Shown here: in pieces, positions 47,230-60,478 of the stretch | How positions within the stretch are numbered: position 1 is the first letter of the stretch | Layout of the letters: the number at the start of each line of letters is the position of its first letter | From: Whitmania pigra | Lineage: Eukaryota > Annelida > Clitellata > Hirudinida > Haemopidae | Length of the DNA: 64,000 nt | Direction of reading: 5' to 3' | Assembly: GCA_021613335.1 (NCBI GenBank) | Contig: JAJTWR010000032.1 | Span: 745,001-809,000 of the forward strand | Translations under genes and position numbers: made by a program | Notes under the pieces: generated by a model | Databases searched by the model: none | Seen by the model: the letters and a program-made list of their open reading frames with translations, nothing else | What the model was told of the DNA's origin: nothing

Positions 47230-47970
47230 TCATTGTCTGCAACAACCGCTGTATTCGAAAGAGATTTAACATAACAATTATTTATAGTGGTTAAAAAGAA
47301 CTGGATCAGTGTAATAACCGCTCTTTCTAGTCCTAATAACCGAATTTGATTAAGTAAATCTTAAATTTATCTACTGCGTCTGCATGGATGGTTTTCTTAT
47401 CTAGTTTATTCCATAAGGAAACCACCCTTGTTCTGAAATAATTATTTTTTAAGTCTCCCGAAGCCTTCCTATATAATTTACAATCGTGCCCTCTAGTAGA
47501 AACACTTTTTGTGGCTTCCCTTCCCGATAAAATTTTGAATGCCTCGATGAGGTCCCCTTTATTTTTTTTTCTTTTCCATAGTCGTTAATTTACATCTACT
47601 TAATTTTTCCTCATAACTCATCTTTCCAAAACCTTCTATTATCCAAGATGCCCTTTTTTGTACTCTTTCCAACACTTCTACATCCTTTCTCAAATGAGGA
47701 TTCGACACTTCCACACAGTACTCAACGTGTGGCCTTACTAATGTCTTATACAATATCTGTATTACATCCTTGTCCCTATTCACTACTGTTTTCGTTATCA
47801 TTCCAAATACTCTGTTTGCTTTTTTAGCAACTTCCATGCAATAAAGAGATGCTTTTCAATTGTTCTGCATTATTACCCCCATATCTCTTTCATGATTAGG
47901 CTGCTTCAGAATGCTTCCTCCAAATACATATTCAACTTTCGTGTTTCTGCAGCCCATATGCATAATGGAG
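47230..47970 (-). pseudogene. CR1-like LINE reverse transcriptase, 3' end
   Basis: The minus strand reads EYVFGGSILKQPNHERDMGV, then a stop, then MEVAKKANRVFGMI, LYKTLVRPHVEYCVEVSNPHL and LERVQKRASWIIEG. After a frameshift come TRGHDCKLYRKASGDLK and TRVVSLWNKLDKK. This is the C-terminal part of CR1/Rex-type polymerases (LVRPHLEYC, LE.VQRRAT, NRVV..WN.L). It interrupts copy B of the PP duplication and is therefore younger than it, or was lost from copy A. Confidence 0.8.
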
Positions 47971-48660
47971 CAAATAACAGAAATAAAATAATATACAATA
48001 GATATAAATCACCACATGATAATTAACTGAATTAAAGTGTTTGTTTTCAATTCTTTTAAAAGTAATTGTCAGTCAACAATTCAACCTTTTTGTACAACTG
48101 TTAGTATTGAATGACCGGTAAATATTAATAGAATACACAAAGATTTTTTTTTTTTTAGATTACGAATACATTTGAGGTTGAGCACAAGAAATTGAGAAAA
48201 AATTTAATTTTAAACGGCACCTTAATGTGAGTCAAAAACAACAAAAATTATTATTTTATAATTTTCGATTAAAAAATTAAACTAATCGAGTAAGGAAGTA
48301 ATATGTTCATGCAAACATGGGAGTTTGCAACCAGAAGCAGACCTTAATCATGTAGATAATACAATTAACTAAAATCTTTCTCGAACATTTATTGCAAATT
48401 CTTGAATACAAAGTCGAGAGAATAGATCAGAAAAATGATTCTAATTTATAACAAATCTTCATCAGCTGAACTGAAGCGTGACTCTGAAAGATATAAAAAC
48501 AAGGGTAATTAATTAATTTTATTTGGTACAAAATAATATAAATTATACTTTCCTATTACCAACTAACTAACAATACTCTTAATAAGCTTTTTCTAATTGA
48601 AAAAAAGAATAATAAAAGCTAAAACTTGAGGTTTATAAACCCATGCTTGTTACCATTCAC

Positions 48661-49499
48661 TTATTTGGATAGAAACTTTATCTGCCACATGCACGATTTA
48701 TCCAGTATGAAACTGACAGCAGTAGTTGAAGGCTCAAAAGACTCTCCATCAATCTGCGATGCTTCACTGGCAAGTTGGAGCCAACAAGGAGGATCTGTCC
48801 CTGTATCATAGGTCATGGCCTTACAATATCTGCTACCAAGGCAATATAACGTGCAGATAACTTGATGCTTGTACAATACATTCGACAACCCTTTAATTTT
48901 TTTGCCAGCAACCTTTTTCCAGCATATATCACCTGAATTTATTCATATTATTATTGGATTAAATTAAAATTAAGTTATGCAAAGTCAAGTTACTGGGACT
49001 TTTATGGATATTGAATTTTTACACGTAGATTAAATAAATAATCTAGATATATCATATATGTATCCAAAAATTCATAGGACAACTCAGACTTTGTTTGAGA
49101 AAAGTATAGAAATTTCTAGCAATTCTAGAGTATTTGAAATAACCATTGTAAAATTCGTCTCTCCTGAATTTGTAAGTTTTCAAATTGCTATTTTCATCTT
49201 TATAAACCGGCTTTATTTCTAATTCCATTTGAATGTAACATTTGTTGGTAGAGTTATCAAAGCCAGCCACATAACAATGTTGCAAATACACACATTGTGT
49301 CAAACAATCCTTCAACGAGTATACTCCGATTTCGATGAGTCTTTCATAACCTTCTTTTAGTTCAGTCCACGCAAAATCATCAGCTGTTTGTAATATATTT
49401 TATAATTTCTAAAAATTCAATTCTTATTACAAATTGAAACTTACCATGCAGCAAGCTAACTAAAATAAAACAACTTAAAAGTATAGTTAGACATTTCAT
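48661..49499 (-). CDS. PP7: secreted two-PAN protein
   Basis: Exons are 49499-49445 (55 nt), 49383-49144 (240 nt) and 48932-48661 (272 nt), about 188 aa, with phase 1 introns. The signal peptide is MKCLTILLSCFILVSLLHA. Module 1 has DDFAWTEVKEGYERLIEIG, CLTQCVYLQHC, NKCYIQMELEIKPVY and KFRRDEFYNG. Module 2 has GDICWKKVAGKKIKGLSNV, CTLYCLGSRYC, MTYDTGTDPPCWLQLA and SFILDKSCMWQIKFLSK. It is the intact partner of PP5, and its exon 1 shows what PP5 lost. Predicted to be extracellular. Confidence 0.82.
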
Positions 49500-50328
49500 T
49501 GTTTTGCCAATGATACTGTTTATTTAAATTGGCAAAAAAAGAAAGGTTCAGAATGCACAATTACTTGCTTGTTGCCTTCGCTCCTTAAATACTTTTTCTC
49601 TCTTAGAAAAACTTGTATTTTTCAAAATAACTGTACAAGCAATCAATGCGCAACATATTGTGGTCTAAATGACATTAAATTAAAAGCTTTGATTAATTAT
49701 GTTATTGATGGTTTAAATAGGATTATTTTATAAGCTTTGATTAATTGTTCTATTGATTGATCTAGAAATAATTAATTTTTACTACGTTAAAATAAATTAT
49801 CATTATTATAATATCTGAGATTAAATAAATTAATTTATTATTAAAAATTAATTACATTTATGTTCTTGTCCGCTTGCAAGAAAATTTGTAGGGACAATAT
49901 AAATGGAAGATTTGATAGTTAATCGATTGATCTATTTGTTGTTTGACGTTTGTTGAAATGGTTAATGACTTCAAACTTGTTATCCGTTCATAATCAGCAA
50001 AATAATATAATTTAAAATAAATATGTAGGTTATGTAAATTTTAATCAGTTTTATTCATTGTTTTTGCGCATGTAACTTTTTAGAACTTTTGGACCTGCTT
50101 CTAAATTGGCTTTTTAATCATAAGTTATTCATATTTGTGGGCATTGCAATTAATTATAATCGATTGAAAGTTTAAATATGAAAAATTTATAAATATTAAG
50201 CTCTCATCAAAATTTGATTGATGATGAATGAAATCATAAAGTAAAAGATTGTCCAGTTTAAGTTCACCTCTTACGCAATCAACATGGCGGGGTCATGAAA
50301 TATTCATCAGCGTATCTTTCTGCCGTCA
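49500..50328. other. PP7 upstream region
   Basis: Contains a TATA-like gtatttaagg (minus, about 49593-49584) and, at 49910-50010, the diverged copy of the block upstream of PP4 and PP6. Otherwise AT-rich. Confidence 0.4.
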
Positions 50329-50420
50329 GGTTGGCCGAATGGAGATTGAGCTCCTGCGTATGATGGTAATAACAAGAGTCTTTATTTTTCGTGTTCACAT
50401 CCCAGCTTGCACTGCCGGGG
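50329..50420 (+). repeat. tRNA-derived SINE-like head
   Basis: GGTTGGCCGAATGG resembles the 5' end and A box of tRNA-Leu/Ser. A degenerate B box, gtgttcacatccc, follows at 50391-50403. Related A-box sequences (ggttgaccgaatgg at 47045, ggttgcccgaatgg at 51073) occur nearby. Likely SINE remains. Confidence 0.35.
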
Positions 50421-50670
50421 TGAGCCCTCGGATATAAATGGTGATCGATTAAGAAGTGCCTTCACATCCTTTGAATACAATGTACTCAAAGAATCACTTA
50501 AATACTAGATCACTTCCAAATTATTCAAAAGATGTTGGTGCGGTTTTATTTGTCAGACAGTAACCATGTAGATAATAAAACGAATCGAAGTATTTTCCCA
50601 ATTTTATAAAAATTCCTAAATAAATTAGAAAATTGTTTATGACAGCGAGAGTTTTAATATATTGAAAAAA

Positions 50671-50967
50671 CCCGAGGGTCCGCAGATAAGCAAGTTAACT
50701 AATAAGTTTATTAGAGCAAGTATTCAGTTAACGGAACTGAATAACAGAAGTTAAGTGTTTAAGGAATGAGGTACTTAAGGATGCAAATGGATATTTGGGC
50801 TTCCAAGTTGTCTGGATTCTCACTGTTAATCAGGTGATTAGCGAGAATGCTTTCTACAGCATTACTAGAGATACCTCGTGCCCGAAAAAGATACCATATA
50901 TAATGAAATAAACCTTATTGTTTTAGCAATATAAACTTAGTTAATTTCCAAAAACTAAGTTTACAAC
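50671..50967. repeat. 300-bp dispersed repeat, copy 1
   Basis: Starts cccgagggtccgcag and ends aaaactaagtttacaac. It aligns along its length with 60846-61171 and 63023-63321. No clear terminal inverted repeat or target duplication and no ORF. The central segment (50777-50804) has the majority orientation. Confidence 0.85.
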
Positions 50968-51895
50968 ATTATTTTAATCAGCTATTATAAGTTTACGCCT
51001 ATACCTGATACACTAAGAATTTAAAAATTTCCTTAACCCTTTTTATAAGTTTGATTAAGAAATTTCTTTGCAGGTTGCCCGAATGGGTTGCTTTCCGGGT
51101 TGCAAGCTGTCACAAGACCGGATGGACTACATGTAGAAATTGCGGTCTGAACTTTGCAAAAAATGTACGACTAGTCACTTTTAGGTTGATTATGACTTTT
51201 AATATTTTTTTTATTTTTCTGAGCAAATTTATTAATCATCAGAATGAAACAAAGCAAACAAACAAAAAATAGCAGGTGGATTAATAAAGAACTCATGGAT
51301 CAGCTTTAAGGAATTGCAAGCTTCCGCTGGCAAGACGACCGAGAAATATCAATTAATTGAAAGAACAATATTAAACCTGTCAATTATTATAAGCAACCCT
51401 TTGTTTTCTATTAGCTAAATAATCAATGAAACAATACTTGCAAAGAATAATTGAAGAAATTTCAAAATAATCTTTTTATAAAAATTTATTTAAATTATTT
51501 TCTAATTTACCCAACATACACTTTGTATTTGCTCGAAGTCCATATACCATTAAAATTGAAGAGGTTCCAGAGAACGAAAAATTATTTTTCAACTACGTCG
51601 CGTGATCAGTTTTGGTCAAATGTTTGAAATCATGAGATTATTTTGAGTCTGGCCCCTTTTCCGATAATATGCAGGCTTTTTAAGTTTGTTGGTCCTCAAT
51701 TCGAATGCAGGAGTATACGATATTGTTTAAGATGATTTGCTCTCACAAACCTGTGTTTTCTTATTTAAAACTTTTTAAAATTTGTAGATTCAAGTGAAAT
51801 ATGCGTATAAAAATTTTAAAAGTAACCCAGTTAATATTAAGAAGTCAAAAGCATAACTTGAAAAGCTTGTACAATTCTAAAATATTTTAACATAC
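50968..51895. other. Spacer, nothing recognised
   Basis: No supported gene. It includes a SINE-like A-box sequence at 51073. Confidence 0.4.
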
Positions 51896-52010
51896 CATTG
51901 AAAAATTCGTCTCTCCTGAATAGGTCAGTTTTCATAGTGCTATTTTTACAAATCGGCTTTATTTCAAATTCCATTTGTATGTAATATTTGTTGGGTAATT
52001 GATTTTGATG
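51896..52010 (-). pseudogene. PP8 relic: half of a PAN exon
   Basis: The minus strand reads NKYYIQMEFEIKPI, then FRRDEFFNG with a following GT. This matches the 3' half of PP exon 2 and its donor. The Cys of NKCYIQ is Tyr. The 5' half is replaced by unrelated sequence, and no signal or third exon is found. It is the remnant of a lost array member. Confidence 0.65.
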
Positions 52011-53681
52011 GATTCGCACTTTTTTTAGTTTAGTAAATTTATGTTTTCTAATGATTTTAATCACATTATTTCAATATTTATCTAAAAACTTGAAAATACC
52101 TTGGAGATACTTCGAAAAAGACCTGCTTCGAATCAAAACAAGCATTTTCGACGCAACCTATGGTGCATAGAACTGAAACAATTAATGACAACTAAGATAA
52201 TTTATTGTTGGTTATAAATTTTGCAGATAGGCAACATTAGGATTTTTCAATAAAACAATAGAATTGCTTATTCATTAAAATATGTTTATACATATATTTT
52301 TATGCAAAAGTGTGGATGTCCATAAAATAGGGGAGTACCAAAACTCCTTATGCGGACATGGAGGAGGGGTCAAAAATCGGCAAATTTTGCTGACGTCTTG
52401 CATGTCTTCGAACACCAAAAACATAACTTCTGTTGTTTCAGTAGTTTTCATATGACAGGAAATCCTTAGCAATTAAATTTAATGGCAATATATGTATTTA
52501 TAATATATTTTATACTTTATATATTTGTAATATTTAATAATAATAATTACAGTAATAGTGATAATTTTAATTCGAAGAATGTAAAAAAAAAACCGAAATT
52601 ATAATTTTACTCAAAAGGTAAATAGTTTTACGGAGTTAAATAGATTGAAATCGTTATTCTGACAAATTTAGAATGCGAGGACTTTGAAGATGTGCATCGC
52701 ATGGTTTTAATTTTAATAAATTAATTTAGTTTTAAATTTTATTTAAGTGTATAAAAAAAAATAAAGTTGATGTAACTACACGAAAGCAGAATTAAGTTAA
52801 AAATGCTGGCTTAAAAGCAAAAATTTCAATTTTCTGGAAATATAATTACATTACATTGCGTGGTCTAGAATGTTGGCTTCAAAAATGTTGCCTCAGTTAT
52901 GCGATGTTTTAATTACGATATTTTAAAAAATATCTAGACGAGGATGCCATAAAGATTTTAATAAGTTTGTTTGCTGGTTGAGAAATATAACTTATAAAAA
53001 GCTAATTTTTGATTATTTAAAATCACAACGTAACTGTTTCTTCTGAATGTAGCGTTAGGAGAATTCACTCATTAATAAAATACTAACTAAGCTAAATGAG
53101 CCCATTTTTATGATATCGGTATTAAAAATGTAAAAAAATTAATTCTACATAAACATTCTACATATAGCCTCAAATAAAATAAATGTATATGTAATAATTC
53201 AGACTTCAGGTCATTATTAAAAAAATTTCGAGATGATCGATTGCTATTATTTTTTTTAAATTGTTAATTAAAATTCATTCTTTTTTATCCGTTGTAATTT
53301 CAAGATGGTTACGCCAGGAAAATATTTGTAGCTCAGCTCAACACAATGATTACTAAACAAAAGTCCTTTGCATATCAAATTGTATATAATTTTAAATATG
53401 TTATTTAGATAATTTAAAATACTAAATTCAATTCTAATATTGAAACAGCATTAAAAATTGCAATCTGTGTTTGAAGAAAGAATGGAATGGAAAGCATAAT
53501 GTTTGCCTTTTAATTCTGAACGAGCTGCCAAAAGTAAATCAAATTTTCAGAGAAAACGAAATAAATAAACTTTAGCAATCAAAAAACCAAAACTTTTGTA
53601 ATCATCAAATTTTAATAGCATTTTATTATTAAAAAGGCAAAATGTCAAGAAATTAACACTTGATGAGACATTCATACGTCG
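52011..53681. other. Spacer, nothing recognised
   Basis: AT-rich. The minus ORF at 52275-52472 has no recognisable domain. Confidence 0.45.
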
Positions 53682-54507
53682 TCATTTAGGAAGGAACTTT
53701 ATTTGGTTTAAGCAGGGTTTATCAAGAATGAAACTGGTAGACGTATCTGATTTCTCAAATGAGTCTTCATCAAAATGGGAAGATTCAACAGCAAGTTGGA
53801 GCCAACACGAAGGGCTTGTTGATGTGTCGTAAGTGACTGAGTTGCATGTTCTGCTTCCAATACAGTATGCCATGCAGTTAATTTGGGGGTCAAAAGGTAT
53901 ATTCGTCAATCCTTTAATTTTTTTCCCTGGAAACTTTTTCCAACATATGTCTCCTAAAAGTAATTATTACTAATTAGTAATTAAAAAAATTAAAAAAATT
54001 AATAGAAAGATTTAAAATAATCTTAAACTTGGCCTTGTTTAGCTAAGTGCTGAGTTTAGTATTTTATATTTTGTTTTAACTCACCTTTAAGATATTCATC
54101 TCTTTTGAACTCGTAAGTTTTCAAAGTGCTATTTTCATTTTTAGGCAATGGCTTTATTTCTAATTCCATTTGAACAAAGCATTGATTGGTGATATCATCA
54201 AAACTGGCCACATAGCAGTATTCCAAATATAGACATTGACGTAGGCAATCTTTTAGTACGTATACCCCCATCTCGACAAGACCCTGATATCCGTGATCAA
54301 CTTCGCTCCACACAAAGTCGCCTGATTGAGGATGGTTTATGTAGTTCAGTATATTTACATTTTCCGTTTATTGCTGTGTATTTGTTATTTAACTAACTAG
54401 GCTTATCAGTTTGATAAATTTATTTAATGAGTTTTGCATAAGTATTTCTTACCTTTCGCCATGCTGACAATGGCAAAGCAACTCAGAATTACTGCATATG
54501 CTTTCAT
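53682..54507 (-). CDS. PP9: secreted two-PAN protein
   Basis: Exons are 54507-54453 (55 nt), 54321-54085 (237 nt) and 53953-53682 (272 nt), about 187 aa, with phase 1 introns. The signal peptide is MKAYAVILSCFAIVSMAKG. Module 1 has GDFVWSEVDHGYQGLVEMG, CLRQCLYLEYC, NQCFVQMELEIKPLP and LKTYEFKRDEYLKG. Module 2 has GDICWKKFPGKKIKGLTNI, INCMAYCIGSRTC, VTYDTSTSPSCWLQLA and SFILDKPCLNQIKFLPK. All ten family cysteines are present. The shared box is at 54672-54683. Confidence 0.83.
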
Positions 54508-54671
54508 ACTTCTATAAAAAAATAAATATACTTTATAAACTATTTAGACGTTTTATTAAATTTATCAAAAACAATTGTTGCCCCAAGGCAATAATGCACC
54601 GTTAGATAAATGATTAGTTAAATACTAACAAGTTGTCCGCTTCAAACATGTACATTCCTTGCAACGGGATC

Positions 54672-54683
54672 GTATTTATCACC
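54672..54683 (-). promoter_or_regulatory. Shared GGTGATAAATAC box upstream of PP9
   Basis: Minus strand GGTGATAAATAC, 165 bp before the PP9 start codon. Confidence 0.55.
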
Positions 54684-55063
54684 AGAAGAACAGGTGATCA
54701 AAGGTAATCAATCATTCATTTAATCGGTACGAGAGATTTTAAAACGTCGTCTAAATGTATGTCATCTGCTGATTATCATGTATTTTTGTCAGTCAACAAA
54801 ATAAATAGGTTCATTTGTTTAATATGACAGTTACATTTATTTAAATTACTTTGAATTTTCGTGAAATGAAATGAATTTATTTGATTATAACATACTTTTT
54901 GGTATTTTGACCTTAATGTTTAAGGTTATAGCTAGCAAGTTTATTGTAGGTTTTCTTCCAATAAGCGGCCTAATGACAACAGTCTTAATGTGCAGAGTTC
55001 GAAACCCAGTCTGAACAGATATGTAAATGGTTAGGAAATAAAAATCGTCTCTGATAATGTTGT

Positions 55064-55320
<257 letters not shown>

Positions 55321-56141
55321 AAATGATAATGTACGACTTTAAAGAATGCTATAAAAATAATGAACCTTTAAAGAATGCACACGTATTTTTTTAATGCATG
55401 GTCTGATTGCTAAAACCATTTTCGCCATTTTGGCACCAAAAGATTAAAATGTCATTGCGGGAGCATCGTCCCAGCCATGCTTTAATACGTTAATGAATAA
55501 TAATACGTTTTAAGTTTATGGTCAATTGTGATCGCTTAATTGTTTTGAAATTGGTATATTAACTGAAAAAATTTACTCAATAACAAACTTTTATTTGATT
55601 ATTATTTTCGTTGTTTTACTTGAAAATTTGGAAAACATTTTGAAAGGTTAACGACAAGCTCTATTAAATTGTTAAACAAAAATAATTTAATTTTTTTTAG
55701 TTTGAAAATATTTGAAGAAACTTGACAATGTAATGTAATTTTTTAAATTACTTTAAAAACATTTTTATGGTTCAATTTATTTGGACACCAATTTAGGTAG
55801 TTCATGTAGATTATCATTCAATGGAATTTGTTTGTTGTAGCTTAAGCAATTCTGAAAAAGTTCTGAAAAGCTACCAATTATATTCCGGCACTTTAATATT
55901 TTTTTATTTCAAATATCACCATGTTTTAATTAACAAATTATTTATCTCCTTGTTTAAAAATATAATATAATTTTTATTGATTGAATTTAATGAAGTTAGC
56001 AATTATTTTCCGGTCAGCTCCAAGTGAACCTTTAAAAATGAACGAAAATTCAATAAGCAAAGAGAATATTTTTATTTTATTGCATTTAACAATAGGGTCA
56101 ATATAAATATAAAGTTTCAATAAAATTCAATCCATACGTAA
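55321..56141. other. Spacer, nothing recognised
   Basis: AT-rich; the right end should contain the PP10 3' UTR. Confidence 0.45.
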
Positions 56142-57488
<1,347 letters not shown>

Positions 57489-58765
57489 CTTATCTGCAAA
57501 GAAAACAGATTTCGTCAAGATTCAAGTTTGACTTTGGATTAAGTACCGTCTCAAATTAAGAAACAAAAAGACAGCTACTTTGTTTATAACAAGTTCATGA
57601 AACGTTAATTTAACTTGAATTACTCTGACGTTGCTGAATTAAGTTTTTTTTAACAATTAAACTACTTCATTATATTAAGTTATATTTATTTATTTGATTA
57701 CAGCCCGTTGCATACATGAAACATTAAGTTATAGTAACTACTCTATTAGTTGAATTATTTAAAATGTGCATACCAACAGTGCGGGGTATTTAGACACGAG
57801 AGTTTCAACTATAAGCGAAGGTATATTTATTGTGAGAACTTAGCAGATAATCAATATTCAACAATATGGTGCAACGAGAATATTTTAACATTTGTCATAC
57901 GTTCATGATTTTAATTATATTTATAATCCCTTTAAGCATCATGGGATCATCCAAAGGATTCATTTGATTAATCTTTTTATTTATTATTTTTACAGTTTAA
58001 TCGCTTTTTTATGGATAACTTGATAATCAATTATCTTTCAAAGACTTTAGGAGCCTAGCAAAGATGAATTGAACGTCAACAAAGATCGATGATAGACTCA
58101 TTGAGGATGTTAAAAGGCTCTTGATAAATATGCTGAAACAAAAGTCAAATTAATCAAGATAATAATATACTAACTAAATTATAAAGCTCAGTCCGGAAAA
58201 GCAAAATAAAATAATCTGGAAAAATTAAGTTTATAATATGGAAGAATTTAAGTTCCACTGTTTCGACCTTTAAATAGATGTCGACAGTTTGATGAGTTTT
58301 TTTCTTTAATTTATTTTTTTTTAAATTTTAAATTTCGTTTTATTTTTTATTAATAATTTTATTCAATTGCGTATTAAAGAATTTAATTTTGAATTAAGTA
58401 TTTAATAATATATAATTTTATTTTCATTATTTTCGCAGAGATTTGTTTGAATTATCAAAAGTTATTGATTATAAATTAATAATATTTTCATTTGCTTTTA
58501 TATTTTATGATGCTCATTGTAATAATACTACATTTTTTGCATCAGTTTTGTATTTGAATTGCTTATTTCGAGATTATTTCGTGATTTTTCAAAGTTTATA
58601 AATAAACTAACATAAACATGTAATGTAATATTTAGGTATATGTTATAAAAATGTCAATGATAACACTTGGACTTTAGAATATATCAATGCGAAAAAGAAA
58701 TATAGAATAAAATCACTTCTAACAACAGTTACGAACGCTTAAAAAGTTTATTAATTTCAAATCAC
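57489..58765. other. Spacer, nothing recognised
   Basis: AT-rich. No third exon for relic PP11 is found here. Confidence 0.45.
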
Positions 58766-59108
58766 CATTGACAAATTTCTTTCTCTTGAACTCGTAGGTT
58801 TTTAAGGTACTTTTGCCATCCTTAGGCACTTAATTTCCAATTACTTATAACATTTGTTGGTGGAGTTATCATAACTCACTACATTGCAATGTTCCAGGTA
58901 CAAACATTCTTGCAGACACATTTTCAAATCATACGATCCTATATTGATGAAGCCTTCATATCCATCTTTGGTTTCAAACCAGACAGTCACCTATTTATCA
59001 TACATATCAGTTTACTATTACCATTTCAAGTTTTACATTTTATCAAGACTTACTCTTCCCCAAACCGAGAGATGTAACGCTAATCAGAATTAGAAAGTGG
59101 AATGTCAT
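58766..59108 (-). pseudogene. PP11 relic: two-PAN gene lacking the last exon
   Basis: Exon 1 (59108-59054, 55 nt) still encodes a signal peptide close to that of PP2 (MTFHFLILISVTSLGLGK). Exon 2 (58990-58766) keeps TKDGYEGFINIG, CLQECLYLEHC and both splice sites, but has a small deletion with a stop in the ...PKDG...LKTYEF region and is 225 nt instead of 237. No third exon can be found downstream. The shared promoter box at 59260-59271 is retained. Confidence 0.7.
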
Positions 59109-59259
59109 ATTTTTTGTTTTTAGAATTACATTGAAATTGCAAACTAATTTTTGGACAAATACAGCTAGATAGTAAACAGTTATCAGAAAGTCTGTGTAAA
59201 ATTCTATCTGGAACGTTTAACTCTCTTTAAAACAGATGCTACTTGCTGAAAATATGATT

Positions 59260-59271
59260 GCATTTATCACC
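59260..59271 (-). promoter_or_regulatory. Shared GGTGATAAATGC box upstream of relic PP11
   Basis: Minus strand GGTGATAAATGC, 152 bp before the former start codon; same spacing as in PP2. Confidence 0.5.
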
Positions 59272-59371
59272 AGAAAAAGACATTTAATCGATAAGCCATT
59301 CCGATAGAGCTTGATTTATGAAAGATTGACATATAGATAAATAATAAGTCTAATTCATCAACTTCTTAACT

Positions 59372-59635
59372 ACAGCTGCTTAACCACATCAAACTCAATC
59401 AATCAATAATAACCACATTTAATTGTTCCGTTAATTATTAATATTTAATTATTAATTATGTTAATAAATTTAATAATTTGACTCATTTTATCATACAAAT
59501 GAAATTAAACACAGCTGCGTAATCACGTCAAACGTAATTCAGTATTAATCACTTTTAATTGTTCCGTTAGTTAACATAATTATTAATAATGTTAATAAAT
59601 TTAATAATTTGACTAATTTTAGCATACAAATGAAT
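59372..59635. repeat. Two-copy tandem duplication, about 125-bp unit
   Basis: Both halves run from cacagctgc through tttaattgttccgtta and aataaatttaataatttgac to atacaaatgaa. The copies have diverged moderately. Confidence 0.8.
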
Positions 59636-60478
59636 CATTCAGATTTATGAGTTCTTTAATGTGCCTATGGGTAGGTTGATCAAAATGTTTTTGGGTCATT
59701 TAAATGGTCGTCATTTTGTGTTTGAAATTTAATTAAATAAATAAATAAATTATATAACTGCTAATTGAATTATATTATATTTGCTTAAATGTTTCAGTGG
59801 CGCGCAGCCAATTCTCCAAGCAGAAGATCATTAATTCTGAGATGAGAGTACCGGTCTCCCATCATATTTTAATTTCTTTAAACTCAATTGTGTTTTATTT
59901 CTTAAAACTACGGACATCATCACAAATAACTTGAAGCCAGTGATGCAGCGATGCGGACCGCACCGGGTGACACCACTTTAAGTGATGACATCAACATTTT
60001 AGCCTTTACGTTTTTGATATATATCTCTTTTTTTGCTTGTCAGCTTGGATTCCTGGCTTCTTCAACACGAATTAACTTCATTAAGCTGAATTTTGACGTT
60101 TTCCTGTGCTCTTTAATTTTATGTTTTATGTTTATGCTTTAAGACAGTTTCATTGTTTAATTCCAAAACATTCTAAACAAATACAAATCGCATTAGATGA
60201 AGGTTTGTTCTGTAATACTATTGACATCAGCGCAAAAGATGGTGAAACATTATGTTCATTCTTTAGAAATGTGTTCTTGTATTCACAAATTACAAAAATG
60301 ATTGACATTTTCATTCTAGGACGCTTCTTTGTTTAAAACGTATTTACCAAATTACCAGGGAGACAGAGAACATAACAAAATTATAATAATTCCTTGTTTT
60401 GTCATTAAAAAAAGATATTCTCCAGTTTCAGTGTTTAAAAGGAATAAGAATATTGAGCATGTGATCATCAATGCAAAT
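59636..60478. other. Upstream region of PC1
   Basis: Plus-strand ORFs at 59951-60142 and 60106-60336 match nothing I recognise. The frame of PC1 exon 1 is open upstream to 60329, but that extension is not signal-like and is taken as 5' UTR. Confidence 0.4.

Larger units (their letters stand above)
45702..49460. repeat. Segmental duplication, copy B (PP6 + PP7)
   Basis: Collinear with 41341-44771; see copy A. Differences include the 77-bp segment kept here, a 2-nt loss in PP6 exon 1, and a LINE fragment at 47230-47970. Confidence 0.85.

Noticed and set aside
52080..52190. Possible PAN module 2 remnant next to PP8 (minus-strand reading CTIGCVENACFDS)
   Set aside because: Similarity limited to a few residues around Cys, in the wrong order relative to the exon 2 relic, and without splice sites.
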